Shown piece by piece: positions 33,701-40,057 of a stretch of 64,000 nt of DNA. The notes beneath the pieces were generated by a model, which did not search any database, was not told the DNA's origin, and saw only the letters and a program-made list of their open reading frames with translations. Source of the stretch: Heliocidaris erythrogramma. Lineage: Eukaryota; Echinodermata; Echinoidea; Camarodonta; Echinometridae. Where the stretch lies: contig CM046854.1 of NCBI GenBank assembly GCA_025617745.1, positions 60,159,606-60,223,605 of the forward strand, read 5' to 3'. Both the position numbers and the translations under genes were made by a program. Within the stretch, counting starts at the first letter, position 1. Each line of letters starts with the position of its first letter.

Positions 33701-34161
33701 TCTCTCTCCCTGCCCCCCCCCCCCCCTCACTTAGAATTGGTGTTGCCAAATGCGCCACCTCTGTGAGCGAAGGAAATGGAGGGGGAAGGGAAAGGGAAAA
33801 GGAAAGGGGGAGGAGAAAATCGGGATTCCTGATTTTTTTAAGGTTTCCAAACAATGTAGAATGGAGAACATATTCTCGTTTCACTCAAGATTTGCGAAAA
33901 ATAATACCAATTTTATACTTGAATTGTGTTGTTGTTTTTTTCTTAATCTTGTCTTCTTTTCTTCTTTTTTGAACAGTGGATTGGAAGATGGTAATAGGTG
34001 TAACGGTGTCGATTACTGGGACACTAATCCTTGTCCTTGCATGCTTGACATTTGGGTGGTATCGAAAAAGTCGCCAAATGAGACGGAGTTGGATTGACAA
34101 CAAAAGCACCGTTACTATCGATCCAAAAGTAATGACATCGTCAACAATCGCTAAAGTTTGA
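5386..34161 (+). CDS. Gene A: IgV-EGF type I membrane receptor (5 exons)
   Basis: Joined exons 5386-5446, 7819-8166, 32347-32499, 33248-33271 and 33977-34161 give 771 bases, 256 residues plus TGA, with GT-AG ends and phase 1 at every junction. Order: signal peptide 1-21; V-type Ig domain about 22-136 (C47, W60, DEGLYFC with C116, NIT sequon at 94); EGF-like domain 138-183 with six cysteines; acidic stalk 188-195; transmembrane helix about 200-223; basic juxtamembrane YRKSRQMRR and a short tail without ITAM, ITIM or death fold. By domain logic it is a cell-surface recognition protein. Its V domain is about 70% identical to that of gene B downstream. Ligand unknown. The V-to-EGF intron is 24 kb and packed with transposons, so extra exons could be missed. 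Supported by frame and splice signals only. Confidence 0.72.
5447..7818 (+). other. Gene A intron 1
   Basis: AT-rich intron. Its first 150 bases resemble intron 1 of gene B (for example GCAGATTGGTAAT near 5569 and GCAGATTGGGTAAT near 47012), confirming a duplicated block. It carries a C-run ending at 6791 and a (TC)n run at 6794-6814. No other exon was recognised. Confidence 0.6.
7819..8166 (+). CDS. Gene A exon 2: V-type immunoglobulin domain
   Basis: Acceptor TTGATCTAG precedes 7819 and donor GTAAGA follows 8166; both ends are phase 1, so the exon encodes one complete domain of about 116 residues. Hallmarks: B-strand cysteine in GILPCH, C-strand tryptophan in YNVHWNR, and F-strand DEGLYFC preceded by YSLVINEVKVQ. 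The G strand is WTRVSVQ; there is no J-like FGXG motif. One N-glycosylation sequon (NIT) is present. About 80 of 113 aligned residues equal the gene B V domain by hand count; gene A has a two-residue insertion (VQ) after the first cysteine region. Confidence 0.85.
8190..8235 (+). repeat. (GA)n followed by poly-G
   Basis: An AG dinucleotide run passes directly into a G homopolymer of about 18 bases, just downstream of the gene A V-domain exon. Confidence 0.85.
8350..8554 (+). mobile_element. tRNA-derived SINE, 5'-truncated
   Basis: TAATGTCCTTTGGCAAGACA, then CACCCAGGTGTAGTAAATGG and CCTTGAAATGCTTTGAG, ending in an ATT trinucleotide tail. The same words occur in the same order in the fuller copy at 22044-22321, but the tRNA-like head is missing here. 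Confidence 0.8.
8555..9280. other. Intronic DNA with GT-rich and TA-rich simple repeats
   Basis: GT-rich stretch 8618-8668; an imperfect palindrome around TGTCCGAGGACA (8681-8702) with the word GTCCGAGGAC repeated near 8798; and a (TA)n then (TTTA)n microsatellite at 9085-9150. No coding signal. Confidence 0.55.
9281..10900. mobile_element. Cluster of TIR elements rich in CATTCAAATTCG words
   Basis: The left end TATAGGTTTTCTCG (9281) has inverted partners at 10387-10400 and, more weakly, near 10885-10899; a further same-strand copy, ATAGGTTTTCCCGCC, sits at 10510. The left part (9330-9560) carries many CATTCAAATTCG-like words on the + strand, and the right part (10150-10830) carries the complement GAATTTGAATG. 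I read this as one element with inner copies, or two adjacent non-autonomous elements. No transposase frame is visible. Confidence 0.45.
10901..12462. other. AT-rich intronic DNA, nothing recognised
   Basis: Holds an (AAT)n run at 11980-12003, a looser AAT-rich patch at 12155-12215 and a GA-rich patch at 11700-11800. No domain-bearing frame. Confidence 0.55.
12463..12711 (+). repeat. Poly-G dispersed repeat, copy 1
   Basis: The order GCGGATCCA, G-run, C-run, CATAGACGATCCGCCATTTT, CTTGTCAGGGAATTATGG, CCCATAACCCC, GAGCGAATTTTGAAGG is the same as at 18715-18971. A G-run and longer C-runs face each other and could fold back. No coding capacity; probably a non-autonomous element, type unknown. 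Confidence 0.7.
13080..13480 (+). mobile_element. LINE 3' end, same family as 40058-43700
   Basis: TGTAGCTCAGATGGTTTTTT through TGACGAATAAAATCAAAATC and an (AATCA)n-type tail match, in opposite orientation, the 3' end of the LINE at 40058-40490. It is strongly 5'-truncated: only the 3' untranslated region and tail remain. Confidence 0.75.
13481..15695. other. AT-rich intronic DNA
   Basis: No exon or full element recognised. Around 14930-15240 there are partial inverted similarities (AAGAACCGTTCTTGAAGACC and AGAACCGCTTCTGAGG words) suggesting an old inverted-repeat element, and 15225-15320 resembles a decayed, reversed piece of the poly-G repeat (CCTCCATAATTCTCTGACAAGC). Confidence 0.45.
15696..18176. 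other. Intronic DNA with a poly-T run, nothing recognised
   Basis: T-run of about 28 at 15696-15723, C-runs at 16037-16045 and around 16705-16723, GA-rich patch 15885-15915. No coding or structured repeat signal found. Confidence 0.5.
18177..18506 (-). CDS. Orphan acidic open reading frame
   Basis: A 109-residue frame with higher GC than its flanks. Residues about 40-75 are Ser/Glu/Asp-rich (SSESETESDDSDWEES), followed by a Pro/Ala segment. I do not recognise a domain. The composition resembles the disordered N-terminus of some transposase-derived proteins, but that is a guess. It lies antisense in the gene A intron next to repeats. It may be a remnant of a transposon gene, an exon of an antisense gene, or chance. 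Confidence 0.25.
   Translation of the reverse strand: MISNSNAPTVTRKQPRKVYDGDEARQLYHVYHDLYVADYVSENGDSDREPMYISSESETESDDSDWEESYIPQAQPAPARVPTPLASDDLTILYPPHFFSQTQHYILPN
18715..18971 (+). repeat. Poly-G dispersed repeat, copy 2
   Basis: Same organisation as 12463-12711, with a short internal duplication of CATAGACGATCCGCCATTTT. The left end GCGGATCCA and right end GCGAGTTTTGAAGG agree with copy 1, which helps define the unit. Confidence 0.7.
19069..19141 (-). tRNA. tRNA-like sequence, probably a pseudogene
   Basis: On the minus strand the words TGGCGCAATCGGATAATCTGG (A-box-like) and GAGTTTGAATCTCGGC (B-box-like) lie at tRNA spacing. The acceptor ends pair poorly and I could not draw a clean anticodon stem, so a functional tRNA is unlikely. 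It may be the head of a decayed SINE. Confidence 0.35.
19357..19446. mobile_element. 90-bp palindromic MITE (CCAGGGGAGCGTTTCAT ends)
   Basis: Perfect terminal inverted repeats CCAGGGGAGCGTTTCATCAA; the inside holds TTATAAGCTACTGA. The same family occurs at 53038-53155 and, with poorer ends, at 38690-38812. No coding capacity. Confidence 0.75.
19447..20870 (-). pseudogene. Jockey-like LINE reverse transcriptase, C-terminal part
   Basis: Minus-strand frames read, in order, YLGVKLDRSLTF (late RT region), WGASFNTLRTSAMALV, SAAEYCAPVWT, then after the insertion IDIPIQEAMRLISG and finally LCPCGQVQTHVHVINECP, the terminal Cys/His cluster found in jockey/I-type LINE ORF2. The frame breaks several times (main segments 20870-20550, 20048-19734, 19607-19450), and the fold-back element at 20004-20552 splits it. 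A dead, 5'-truncated copy; the catalytic YADD region is not present. Confidence 0.75.
20004..20552. mobile_element. Fold-back element with 9-bp target duplication
   Basis: Flanked on both sides by CGTCCAAAC (19995-20003 and 20553-20561). Termini TAGCCTTTTGACAAGGCC at left and the complement at right, with arms that continue for well over 40 bp through TCGTGACTTGGCTATTTT and further inner blocks. It sits in the LINE at the codons for V-W-T, duplicating them. A 9-bp duplication fits Mutator-like or hAT-like non-autonomous elements; no transposase is present. Confidence 0.75.
20871..21458. other. Intronic DNA between LINE and gypsy element
   Basis: AT-rich, no recognisable coding or repeat structure beyond chance short frames. 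Confidence 0.5.
21463..21656 (-). repeat. Gypsy long terminal repeat (3' LTR of the minus-strand element)
   Basis: On the minus strand it starts TGTGATGCG and ends CCGTAACA, obeying TG...CA. It matches 28946-29121 with, by eye, one substitution and one 18-base length difference. Flanked outside by CATG (21459-21462), repeated at 29122-29125 as a 4-bp target duplication. Confidence 0.85.
21657..21670 (-). promoter_or_regulatory. Polypurine tract of the gypsy element
   Basis: Minus strand TTAAAGGGTGGAGG lies directly against the 3' LTR, the position of the plus-strand priming tract in LTR retrotransposons. Confidence 0.65.
22044..22321 (+). mobile_element. tRNA-derived SINE, near full length, nested in the gypsy element
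   Basis: The head GTGTCGTGGTCTAGTGGATA and GCGGTTCGAGTCCCGCCGCG give A- and B-box-like pol III signals and can form a T-arm. The body shares TAATGTCCTTTGGCAAGACA and CCTTGAAATGCTGTGAG with 8350-8554, and the tail is ATT repeats. It lies in the non-coding region between the gypsy 3' LTR and the end of pol, so it inserted after the gypsy element. Confidence 0.85.
22322..23019. other. Gypsy 3' non-coding region
   Basis: Between the SINE and the stop codon of the gypsy polyprotein. No envelope-like frame is present on the minus strand; only short chance frames are found. Confidence 0.6.
23020..27090 (-). CDS. Gypsy gag-pol polyprotein, Gmr1-type order (integrase before RT)
   Basis: One open frame, counted here as 1356 residues. 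Order: SCAN-like gag helices about 70-160 (LALLEELKRCIAPDLRQYL); CCHC knuckle 201-214; aspartic protease DTGAT 275-279; integrase zinc site H503, H510, C540, C543 and catalytic D574, D633, E669 with D,D35E spacing; reverse transcriptase with D1030 and YLDD 1090-1093; RNase H D1239, E1279/E1281, D1308; stop after DTLSRG. Most Ty3/gypsy elements have integrase last; integrase before RT is known for the Gmr1 group. The polyprotein would make, process and integrate the element's cDNA. The first codon used is only the frame limit; gag starts upstream in another frame (see 27063-27497). Antisense to gene A inside its long intron. Confidence 0.93.
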   Translation of the reverse strand: MPKFDEGKVEEFFQHFEKVAINLGWDKSVWPTLVQSALSGRAQEVYASLSVEESCDYDRLKSSILRAYELVPEAHRQAFRHSRKREGETYVDLVRNKVLHFDRWLSSTGADSFESLKELALLEELKRCIAPDLRQYLDEREVVDARKAAVILDEYVLTHKINPVSKGSQVVKKDSFRKGESQGSSSSAKSASKQKPGPGPCFYCKQEGHRMSECTKLKKKKEKEGFGDRNVLPNALASVHRENRAESVEYQPFVTEGFVSLACGSEEVPVRILRDTGATQTILLADVLPFSDESAVHSDVFVKGIGGVIQVPLHSVNLKSDIVSGEVVVGVSPTLPVEEVSLLLGNDIAGEKVVPHPVKSNIPVSEEERKKSEQALNETSSDVVGLEDSFFCRLDDNSVFCQVDDGKSSERSSEVHQTDETEVGLNKESLIDAQGKDPELVGIRESALSEEEAVNESVCFYRKGDILMRKWRPPDSALEEDWRVIHQVVVPQGFRRQILRVSHETSLGGHLGVNKRVQRILKHFFWPGLRRDVRELCRACHTCQVVGKPNQKIPPAPLRPIPAFDEPFSTIIVDCVGPLPKTKAGHEYLLTMMCAATRFPEAVPLRRITAQNVSKALVKFFSLVGLPKIIQSDQGSNFTSKLFRQVMSQLGIECINSSAYHPESQGALERFHQTLKNMIRTYCFQCEKEWDEGVPMLLFAVRESVQDSLGFSPFELVFGHTVRGPLKVLKDKMLESDEKCGLLDYVSRFRERLICSRELATQHMMAAQADMKKVFDRKAKERSFEPGSKVLVLLPIPGNCLQARYSGPYLVDKKVSDVNYVICTPDRRRQKRLCHINMLKEYVESNKDGIEKHVASVGVACCQSDSVDIDVQKEVDLSLPELRLENSEILGNLGERLSYLPASERDSLQEIVREYSHLFGDVPGKTTLIEHDVDVGESPPVKQHPYRVNPSKMEILRKEVEYMKVNDIIEPSNSQWSSPCVLVPKKDGTYRFCTDYRVLNSKSKSDSYPIPRIDDLIDRIGSAKFVSKFDLLKGYWQVPLSPRARELSAFVTPEGLYQYKVMPFAMKNSPATFQRLMNAVISELEGCQAYLDDIVVYSDTWEEHLQRIRSLFDRLSKANLTVNLKKSEFAHAQVSFLGHVVGLGTVRPLDAKVEAILNFPVPEDKRALRRFLGMSGFYRKFCKNFSDVAAPLTNLLRKDVPYVWTTTCEIAFERLKATLASEPVLAAPDFARAFILEVDASDIGAGGVLIQEDDSGVERPVCYMSKKLNPHQARYSTIEKETLALILCLQHFDVYVSNHRFPVLVRTDHNPLTFLSRMKNKNSRLMRWALMLQEHNLKIEHIRGKDNVIADTLSRG
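27063..27497 (-). pseudogene. N-terminal gag segment with a stop codon and a frameshift
   Basis: The likely gag start is ATG at 27497-27495. The frame runs through LLGQLKKAELAEAASLFGL, then hits an in-frame TAG at 27377-27375, and continues as an acidic stretch and a Lys/Glu/Leu coiled coil (KMKELELRTREVELQMK). Near 27130-27145 the homologous reading passes to the frame of the main polyprotein, needing a shift equivalent to minus one. A programmed shift at this site in gag is not expected, so I read it as a 1-base lesion or an assembly error. The stop codon could also mean that translation begins downstream. Confidence 0.6.
27498..28945 (-). other. Gypsy 5' untranslated region with candidate primer-binding site
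   Basis: About 1.45 kb between the 5' LTR and gag without a credible frame. Five bases inside the LTR the minus strand reads TGGGACCTTGTCCAGGAG (plus 28923-28940), starting TGG as a site pairing to a tRNA CCA end would; I cannot name the tRNA. Confidence 0.55.
28946..29121 (-). repeat. Gypsy long terminal repeat (5' LTR of the minus-strand element)
   Basis: 176 bases, near-identical to 21463-21656 apart from one base and an 18-base deletion relative to it. Followed by the CATG target duplication at 29122-29125. It should hold the element promoter; I do not see a clear TATA box. Confidence 0.85.
29227..29796. mobile_element. Fold-back element with tRNA-like arms, copy 1
   Basis: Flanked by AATAATCATATA (29227-29238 and 29785-29796). 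It contains two opposed copies of a unit that begins with CTCCCAGTGTTAAAGATCGT, passes through a tRNA-like block (GAACCAGAATAGCCTGGTGG ... GGTTCGAATCCCGC) and GAAGAGGATCTTGGGTATTT, and turns around a short centre near 29460-29520. A further GTTTACAAATTAAAAATTCC segment ends the right side. The tRNA-like block has good A- and B-boxes but a poor T-stem and C at position 33, so it is not a working tRNA. A 12-bp duplication suggests target-primed retroposition. Confidence 0.8.
29797..31312. other. Intronic DNA, nothing recognised
   Basis: AT-rich, no exon-like or element-like structure that I can support. Confidence 0.5.
31313..31954. mobile_element. Long inverted-repeat element with TTAA target duplication
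   Basis: TTAA at 31313-31316 and 31951-31954 flank ends AGGTCCCCAGAAATCCAAAT and the complement. The arms are near-identical for about 200 bp each and enclose a unique centre of roughly 230 bp. No transposase frame. TTAA targeting fits a piggyBac- or Kolobok-derived non-autonomous element. It lies about 390 bp before the EGF exon of gene A. Confidence 0.8.
32347..32499 (+). CDS. Gene A exon 3: EGF-like domain
   Basis: Acceptor TTTTAAG before 32347 and donor GTAAGT at 32500, both phase 1. The exon encodes one EGF module with six cysteines spaced C-x6-C-x5-C-x9-C-x1-C-x15-C, beginning VNEC and containing GYTCHCNAGF. The VNEC start and CIDL segment resemble calcium-binding EGF modules, though the usual Asn/Asp hydroxylation motif is not exact. 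It sits between the V domain and the membrane, acting as a spacer or binding module. Confidence 0.82.
32718..32740 (+). repeat. Poly-C run
   Basis: About 23 C residues in the intron after the EGF exon. Confidence 0.9.
33248..33271 (+). CDS. Gene A exon 4: 24-base micro-exon (stalk)
   Basis: Acceptor CACATTGCAG and donor GTATGC bound 24 bases that add E-T-E-T-D-F-N-Q in phase 1. It forms an acidic juxtamembrane stalk. Because it is a multiple of three, skipping it would keep the frame. The call rests on splice signals and frame only. Confidence 0.5.
33977..34161 (+). CDS. Gene A exon 5: transmembrane helix and short tail
   Basis: Acceptor TTTTTTGAACAG, phase 1, then VDWK followed by about 24 hydrophobic residues (VIGVTVSITGTLILVLACLT core), a basic stop-transfer YRKSRQMRR and a 24-residue Ser/Thr/Lys tail ending in TGA at 34159-34161. 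The tail has no Tyr-based signalling motif. The contrast with gene B, which has two cytoplasmic death-fold-like domains, is the main functional difference between the loci. Confidence 0.78.
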
Positions 34162-34397
34162 AGGATGTTCAAAGCCGCCATGAATTAGTGGCATATCTGT
34201 ATTTATATTTGAGCAAGAGGAATACAAATTTGTATGGGGGAGGTCTTCATGCATCTTTTCCAAATATGTATAATATCGATTTCATTTCGCTTCCTGTTTT
34301 ATTTCTGCAATCATGGTACAATTTTGAAGATATCTAAACCCCTTGGCACAGTTATCGTTAAGTGTAAAGAAATTTATAGAAATACCCTCAAAAAGCA
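34162..34397 (+). other. Gene A 3' untranslated region
   Basis: AT-rich sequence after the stop codon. The first AATAAA is at 34738-34743 inside an inverted-repeat complex, so the true polyadenylation site is unclear; a weaker AATACA lies near 34220. Confidence 0.4.
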
Positions 34398-35390
34398 TGT
34401 CACTGAATGCTACTATAGTAGCATTCAGTGACAATTTAAGCAATGTTGTTTAAAAGACAGAACTGTATTTTATTTAAAACAAATGTTGTATATTGTTTAA
34501 AAAGATCGAAAATGTGCGCTAGACGGGTTTCCTTCTCCGCCAAACACGGCCGGCTTCATCATGGTGGGTGACTTTGCGGTTGACATGTTGCAGAAGTTCA
34601 AAATGGCAGAGCTGATTGATACATTCAGAGGTAAGCATTTAGACTAAATATATTGTAGTCTGATCGAGTTTATGCTCAAGAAATACTTGTGATGCCACGA
34701 CATCTATATGATGTCTGGATCTAAGCCACAGTCACAGAATAAATTATGACCCAGACCTGCAACTTCGCAAGTCGCCCTTCCAGCACAGCACACAGTGCAT
34801 GGGTCCGATCCTATACTGTATGTGCAACTAACTTAAACTACGCTGTGCTGTGCAGTTGCAGGTTTAGATCATAATTTATTTCGTGAATGTGGTCTAGATC
34901 TAGACATCATATAGATGTCAAGGCAGCACAAATATGTCTTGAGTATAAACTCGATCAGATTGCAATGTATTTAGTCTAAATGCTTACTCTGAACGTACCA
35001 ATCAGCTCTGGCATTGGAACTTACTTGCGTACAACAGCCTTAAACAACAGTTTATGCTCAAACACATCTGTATAGTGTTTAAAACAATTATTTTGAACAA
35101 CAAATTTGAATGTATTTTTTGAAACAATAGTTGTTTAAAAAGTTTTAAGCAACTCAATTTAAACAACCTAGATGTTTGAAACAATTGTTTTGAACAACAT
35201 TTTTTTTACAATAATTGTGAAGAGGGTTTTAAGCAACTGGGTGTGTTTAATCAACTTAATTTAAACAACCTAGCTGTTTAAAAGCTGTTGTTTAAAAACT
35301 TGTTTAAAGATTTAAGCAAGAGGCTGTTCGGTTGTTTAACAAGTTTAAACAGTAGTTGCTAGTGTGGCCGGTTTAAACAGCGTTTTTTTT
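34398..35390. mobile_element. Palindrome and fold-back complex with GTTTAAACAAC sub-repeats
   Basis: Starts with a perfect 36-bp palindrome (34398-34433; arm TGTCACTGAATGCTACTA). Both flanks (34434-34500 and 35030-35390) are crowded with GTTTAAA and TTTAAGCAA words. The middle is a long imperfect inverted repeat, arms about 34575-34800 and 34820-35035. The left arm contains an exon-like open stretch (34510-34630) ending at a GTAAGC donor. It looks like a non-autonomous element, perhaps with captured gene sequence. Confidence 0.5.
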
Positions 35391-36560
35391 TTTAATTTTG
35401 ATCATTTGTTAAAAATATGTTTACTGTGTACGAAGTGTTTATAGTAAATAGTGTATTATAATAGTCACTGTGATTGGTTATATTCGCATCACGTGACATG
35501 CAAAAATTGTGTTATAGTGCACGATCGTGCACTATAACTTTGATTTTGGCAAGGGGAATCTTGTGCACGTGCAGGTCTATATCACCTCGGCTTGCGGCCT
35601 CGGTGAAACAAAACTGTACTCTGGATAATTTAGTATTTGTCGTACACATAATCCAGTATAGTGCATGACAGAACATGCACGATTTTCATAGTATAGTATT
35701 CAACTGTTGTTGCCAATGTATTTTAATCAATCTGTTATCGGTAATACTTTTTAGTTAGTTGTATATAAGTCTTTGGGATTGTAATATTATACCACCCTTA
35801 CTTAGCCTTTTCCTCTTGCGTAACTAATTTCTTGTATATATCCATTGTCCTTTCATAGTTTTTGCCTTACTACGTTGCACAAGAATGAAATGCCAAGGTC
35901 TCCCAAAAGAGCCTGCAGAGTCTTAATTCAGATTGTTGCATCTATATAAATGTCACGATTTAACATTTTTCACTCAGTCCATTGACTGTATCTTGTTTGC
36001 AGATGATAACAGTATTTTTACATCAGGAAAAAGATCGAACTCATTATAAAAATTGGTCAATAAACAAACAATATAAGTCAATAAGCCAATCATTCAATTG
36101 TAAACAGTGGAAAACAAATCATTTTGGTATAATTTGGTACTCTTGTATCGTCACATTTAAATTGCTGTAATATGATTTGATTATTTATTAAATTATTTAT
36201 TATTATACAATATACAATGTTTTAATTGAGAAAAAAAAATCACTTTTGATGATATTCCAGAAATCACCCCCAACAAGCCTATGCCTTTTTATGATTCCCC
36301 TAACTCCTTTTATTTATGAACATATTTTGAACAAGTATTGTATATATTTTTATATTTTTAAAGAGAAACTAAATAAATGAATAATATTTTTTCCAATGAA
36401 GTTACTTCCTGGTTTGCTATATACTCTCTCAGAATTTATAATTCCCGTTGCAAACGAGGCTTCATTGCGTTGTGAAACGCGCATAATAAACCTGCGCGTA
36501 TTAAAGCGGTCTTTGTTTAAAACATGGCGGATCATGGAACTCCCAATAGTATACAAATAT
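35391..36560. other. Intergenic DNA with a 26-bp perfect palindrome
   Basis: The palindrome at 35512-35537 centres on TGCACGATCGTGCA; a related GTGCATG/CATGCAC pair is near 35660. No coding signal. Confidence 0.5.
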
Positions 36561-36569
36561 ACCAAGCTG

Positions 36570-36700
36570 TGAGAAAGTGTAGTGGAAATTATTTATCTGA
36601 GGAGGGACTGGCATAGACTATTTTTTCCGAGGGGCAAAGCCCCGAGGAAAAAATAGTTACTAATGCCAGTCCGTCCGAAGATATATAATTTCCACTATGA
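36570..36700. repeat. Hairpin-forming inverted repeat
   Basis: AGTGGAAATTAT near 36577 pairs with ATAATTTCCACT near 36687; the inner arms ACTATTTTTTCCGAGGGG and CCCCGAGGAAAAAATAGT enclose a 5-base loop. Likely a small MITE. Confidence 0.65.
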
Positions 36701-38090
36701 TTTCGAACTAAATGCTTGGTATATTTGTTTTATATCCCTTCTTTACAACTAGGCTGATTAAAAAAAAGAAAAACATAAAACAATATTTTGACTAACCTTA
36801 TCTATAGTACCGTACATCTGCCTATATGTAACTTGTATAGACTCGAGTCTACATGACGTGCCTTAGCCTTAGGCTTAGCTGTTTGATCGAAGACCTTCGA
36901 GTTCGAATGCTCGATAGGCCTAGATTAGCCTAGACGAAAACATGCAGGGTGAACGGTGAAAGTCTACAAATAAAATTATTGCTACATGTAGTATGATAAT
37001 TAATCTAGATCATGGTCTATGCACGACGTGACGACGAATAGCTCATATTTCACTTTCTTCGTATTCGAACTGTCAGTGGAAGCAATAAAATCGTCGATAT
37101 TAGCCCCTTGTAAGAGGTGAAGCGAACTTCCTCGGAGACTAGGCCGCCATGCTTACATATCCGATGCGAACCGATTTCTACAACTTACAAGTCCAATCAC
37201 TTAGGCCTAGACCAGTGAAAACCAGTATAACCAGTCTAACTATTTGACATTGGTATGTTACAAGTATGTTACTTTAATACAACATACTTGGTATGTTACT
37301 ACATACTTGGTATGTTACTTACATACGCCAGTAGCTGATTCGGATCCAGGCGCGGGGCTAAAGTACCCGGTGACTTGCGCCGATACTGCAGGCGGCAAGG
37401 TTATGAGCAGTCCGTACAAAGTCTAGGACTCGCTAAAAGCGGGTCGTCTGAGCGTTCGAATTTGACACAACTTTTCTTCAATGAACAGTGACTAAGTGAG
37501 CATGCGCAGTAGCGCCTTGGAAGAAAATATTAAATAGAGCATGCGCAGTTCTGCCTAGGAAAATATAGTTAAAGATATTCGGAGCTCTGATAGAGATTTG
37601 TTTTTCCTAGTTAAATTATATTTTATCACGTGATCACCAATTGACCAATCATGGATTTAGAATACTCATGAATATTCATAGAAGGGATATAATTCCCTTT
37701 CACGTACAGGATCCATGGGAGGGAACTATTTGAAGCTCCATGAAATGACTGACCAATCAGAAGCGACCTCCAGTGTCGCGACTCTCTGTATGTGCAGCTG
37801 GTTATCACCTGCGACGAAAAAGCTTGTAAAGACCGTACGCCAGTAATTCAAAGCAATGTTTGCACTGTTTTTTTTTTGTTTTTGTTCCGGCTTCTTTTGC
37901 TACCATATTGGGGACAGATTTTCCTTCCACTTCAGTTGATCCAGACTCATTTCTTTATCGACATAGCGAATAAAATGCTCTGAAGACGCATACCCAACGA
38001 TTTAGTTAATTTTCTATAGATACCGACTTAACTTTTTGCCTAATGAATTCTATCATCTCAATAAGCGACTATATTTTTCGTCAGGGACTT
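36701..38090. other. Intergenic DNA with a short TACTTGGTATGTTAC repeat
   Basis: Units of TACTTGGTATGTTAC repeat at 37250-37325. The rest shows no gene or full element. Confidence 0.5.
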
Positions 38091-38095
38091 TCAAT

Positions 38096-38700
38096 TTTTT
38101 TTTTTTCAATTTCAAAACATTTATTTCCAACTTTTCAATATAAATGTACAAAGTAATAATGTTTTTTAACAAAAAATACGACTTAATACACATTCATACG
38201 GTACATACATAGTTGGAGGACACACCTCTAAAAGCAAAAGCTTGTGGCGAGGGTGCCCTTAGTAACATAATACATAATATTACATAATAAATATATAAAA
38301 AGACAATAACTACATACAAAAAAAGAAAAAATGATAACATTCCTTAACCGCTGAGCTTAATTGGAGGGGAAAAAAATAAAAGGAAAGAGAGAGAAAAAAA
38401 AAGAGGGAAAAGGGGGAAGGATGAAGGTGCAACATACAATGAGTACGGATAAAAGATGTATTCACAAAGAAGCAGAGAGAGGAGAAGGAGAAAATAGACC
38501 CAATGGAGGATTAGGAAGAATCTTAAACCATATTATTTGTAAGATGAAGTTAAATGTTTTTTTTATCCTTCTTGAGAAGCTGGCGAGAGATGCGGAGAAT
38601 TTTATTGTGTCAGGGATAGCATTCCACAGCTTAGGTCCCGAGTACCGGATGTTATGTTGGAATAACTCTGACTTTAAAAACGTTCTAGGCCCCATTTCAT
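38096..38700 (-). pseudogene. LINE 3' end with ORF2 C-terminus
   Basis: The minus frame near 38695-38540 reads IRYSGPKLWNAIPDTIK and SFSRRIKKTFNF, the C-terminal tail block of CR1/L2/jockey-type LINE ORF2 (pattern GPK-W-N-S/A-P ... F-K/R). The downstream minus-strand sequence is 3' untranslated and ends in an A-rich tail (T-rich on + near 38096-38107). Heavily 5'-truncated. Confidence 0.65.
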
Positions 38701-38812
38701 AAAACTTTTCATCAATGACAAGTTATAAGCTACTGATATAAGCTACTGATATCTTGCATCCGATTGGCTGAGAGTAAATTAGTCGGTAAAAATGAAACGT
38801 CCGCCCAGTTCT
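38701..38812. mobile_element. Diverged MITE of the 19357/53038 family
   Basis: Shares ATGACAAGTTATAAGCTACT and CATCCGATTGGCTGAGAG with 53038-53155 in the same order. The ends are degenerate (CATTTCATAAAACTTTTCATC / AAAATGAAACG). Confidence 0.55.
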
Positions 38813-40057
38813 CTTTCGAGCGTGTACGTGGCGGGATGGTTGACGGCCATTGGCCATATCCCATTTAATTCTTAGCACGTGCCGCTTCATGGCATTAGTA
38901 ATAAATAATGCCTATATTATGTTATATAGCCATCATGTAAAATAATATTTGATATAAAATATGAAATATGATTTTTTTTTTTTAAATCATGCCTAATCTA
39001 AAGATTTGTATGTTTGAAGATACTTCATTAATCACTTAAACAATATCAATATTTATCAAGCTTTCAACAAATTTAAGTACACGTAGGAGAGATAATTAAA
39101 ACATGACATATGGTACACATTGTTTAATTACTTTCTCTCTCTCTCTCTCTCTCTCCCATTAGTTTAAGCTATACTTTGGAAAAGGAAAAAAATTAGGATT
39201 TCATATATACTCCTCTACATGATCATACATTATGCTAAAAAAATTGAATGAATTTTATCCACAAAAAAAAATGAAACTTGCTGGACACATTTTATCGAAT
39301 TCAGATATATAACTGCTAACAGGGTTTTTTTTTTGTCAGGAAATACTGTTTTAATGTTCTATGAGTCTGTGACAGATGATTTGTAGAATTTGTAGAAGTT
39401 TATTGACTCTTTGACCCCACTCGGGGTATGAGAATACAAACGTAAAAGTATAGATAACAATACATGACTTTTGAATACAATTATTTTAAAAAGATAATGA
39501 CATAATGATACAATGTACAAACAAAAGTTCTATAAAAACAATGTACATGTGTAGAATATAACCAACTAATAAACGCAATGTATGTATAGATAGTGTATAG
39601 TGTAAGAACAATACAGTCTATTTACAAGCTACAATGTAAACAAAACACGCCGTTTCACTATCCTACCGCTACGAGTACGTATGGGTCAAACTCTAGTTGT
39701 ACTACCAGAAAATCCTAAGGTATCTTCTTTTTCTGTTTTTTGAGAAAATTGCAACATAATAAGGCGTGTAAATCTAGCTAAATTCTTCAACTGAAAAGTG
39801 TTCCTAGTATAAAATAGTTCTGTCATGTGCAAAGCACTCGGAAGCCTGGGCCTATATGTACAAAACTTTGACAAACAAAAATACAGTGAAATTCATCACC
39901 TATATCAGTATTTAGACAGAGAGGACGATGTATGTCACTATGTGGTGTGTTCGCATCAAAGCGTCCCTTGTTTACAGGTAGTTTATGAGATCTACACCGA
40001 AACTTAATTACAGAGAGTAAATCATCAGTGTTATTTATGGTGAGTAAATAACTTGAT
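38813..40057. other. Intergenic DNA, possible old LINE 3' region
   Basis: A (TC)n run at 39133-39155. The stretch 39390-39660 (TTTATTGACTCTTTGACCCC onward) has the look of a LINE 3' untranslated region on the minus strand, but no protein block supports it. Confidence 0.35.

Noticed and set aside
33558-34097. Frames overlapping the gene A membrane exon on both strands
   Set aside because: Wrong frame or antisense to the membrane exon, with GA/TC-rich translation; the phase-1 frame is the one that encodes the helix.
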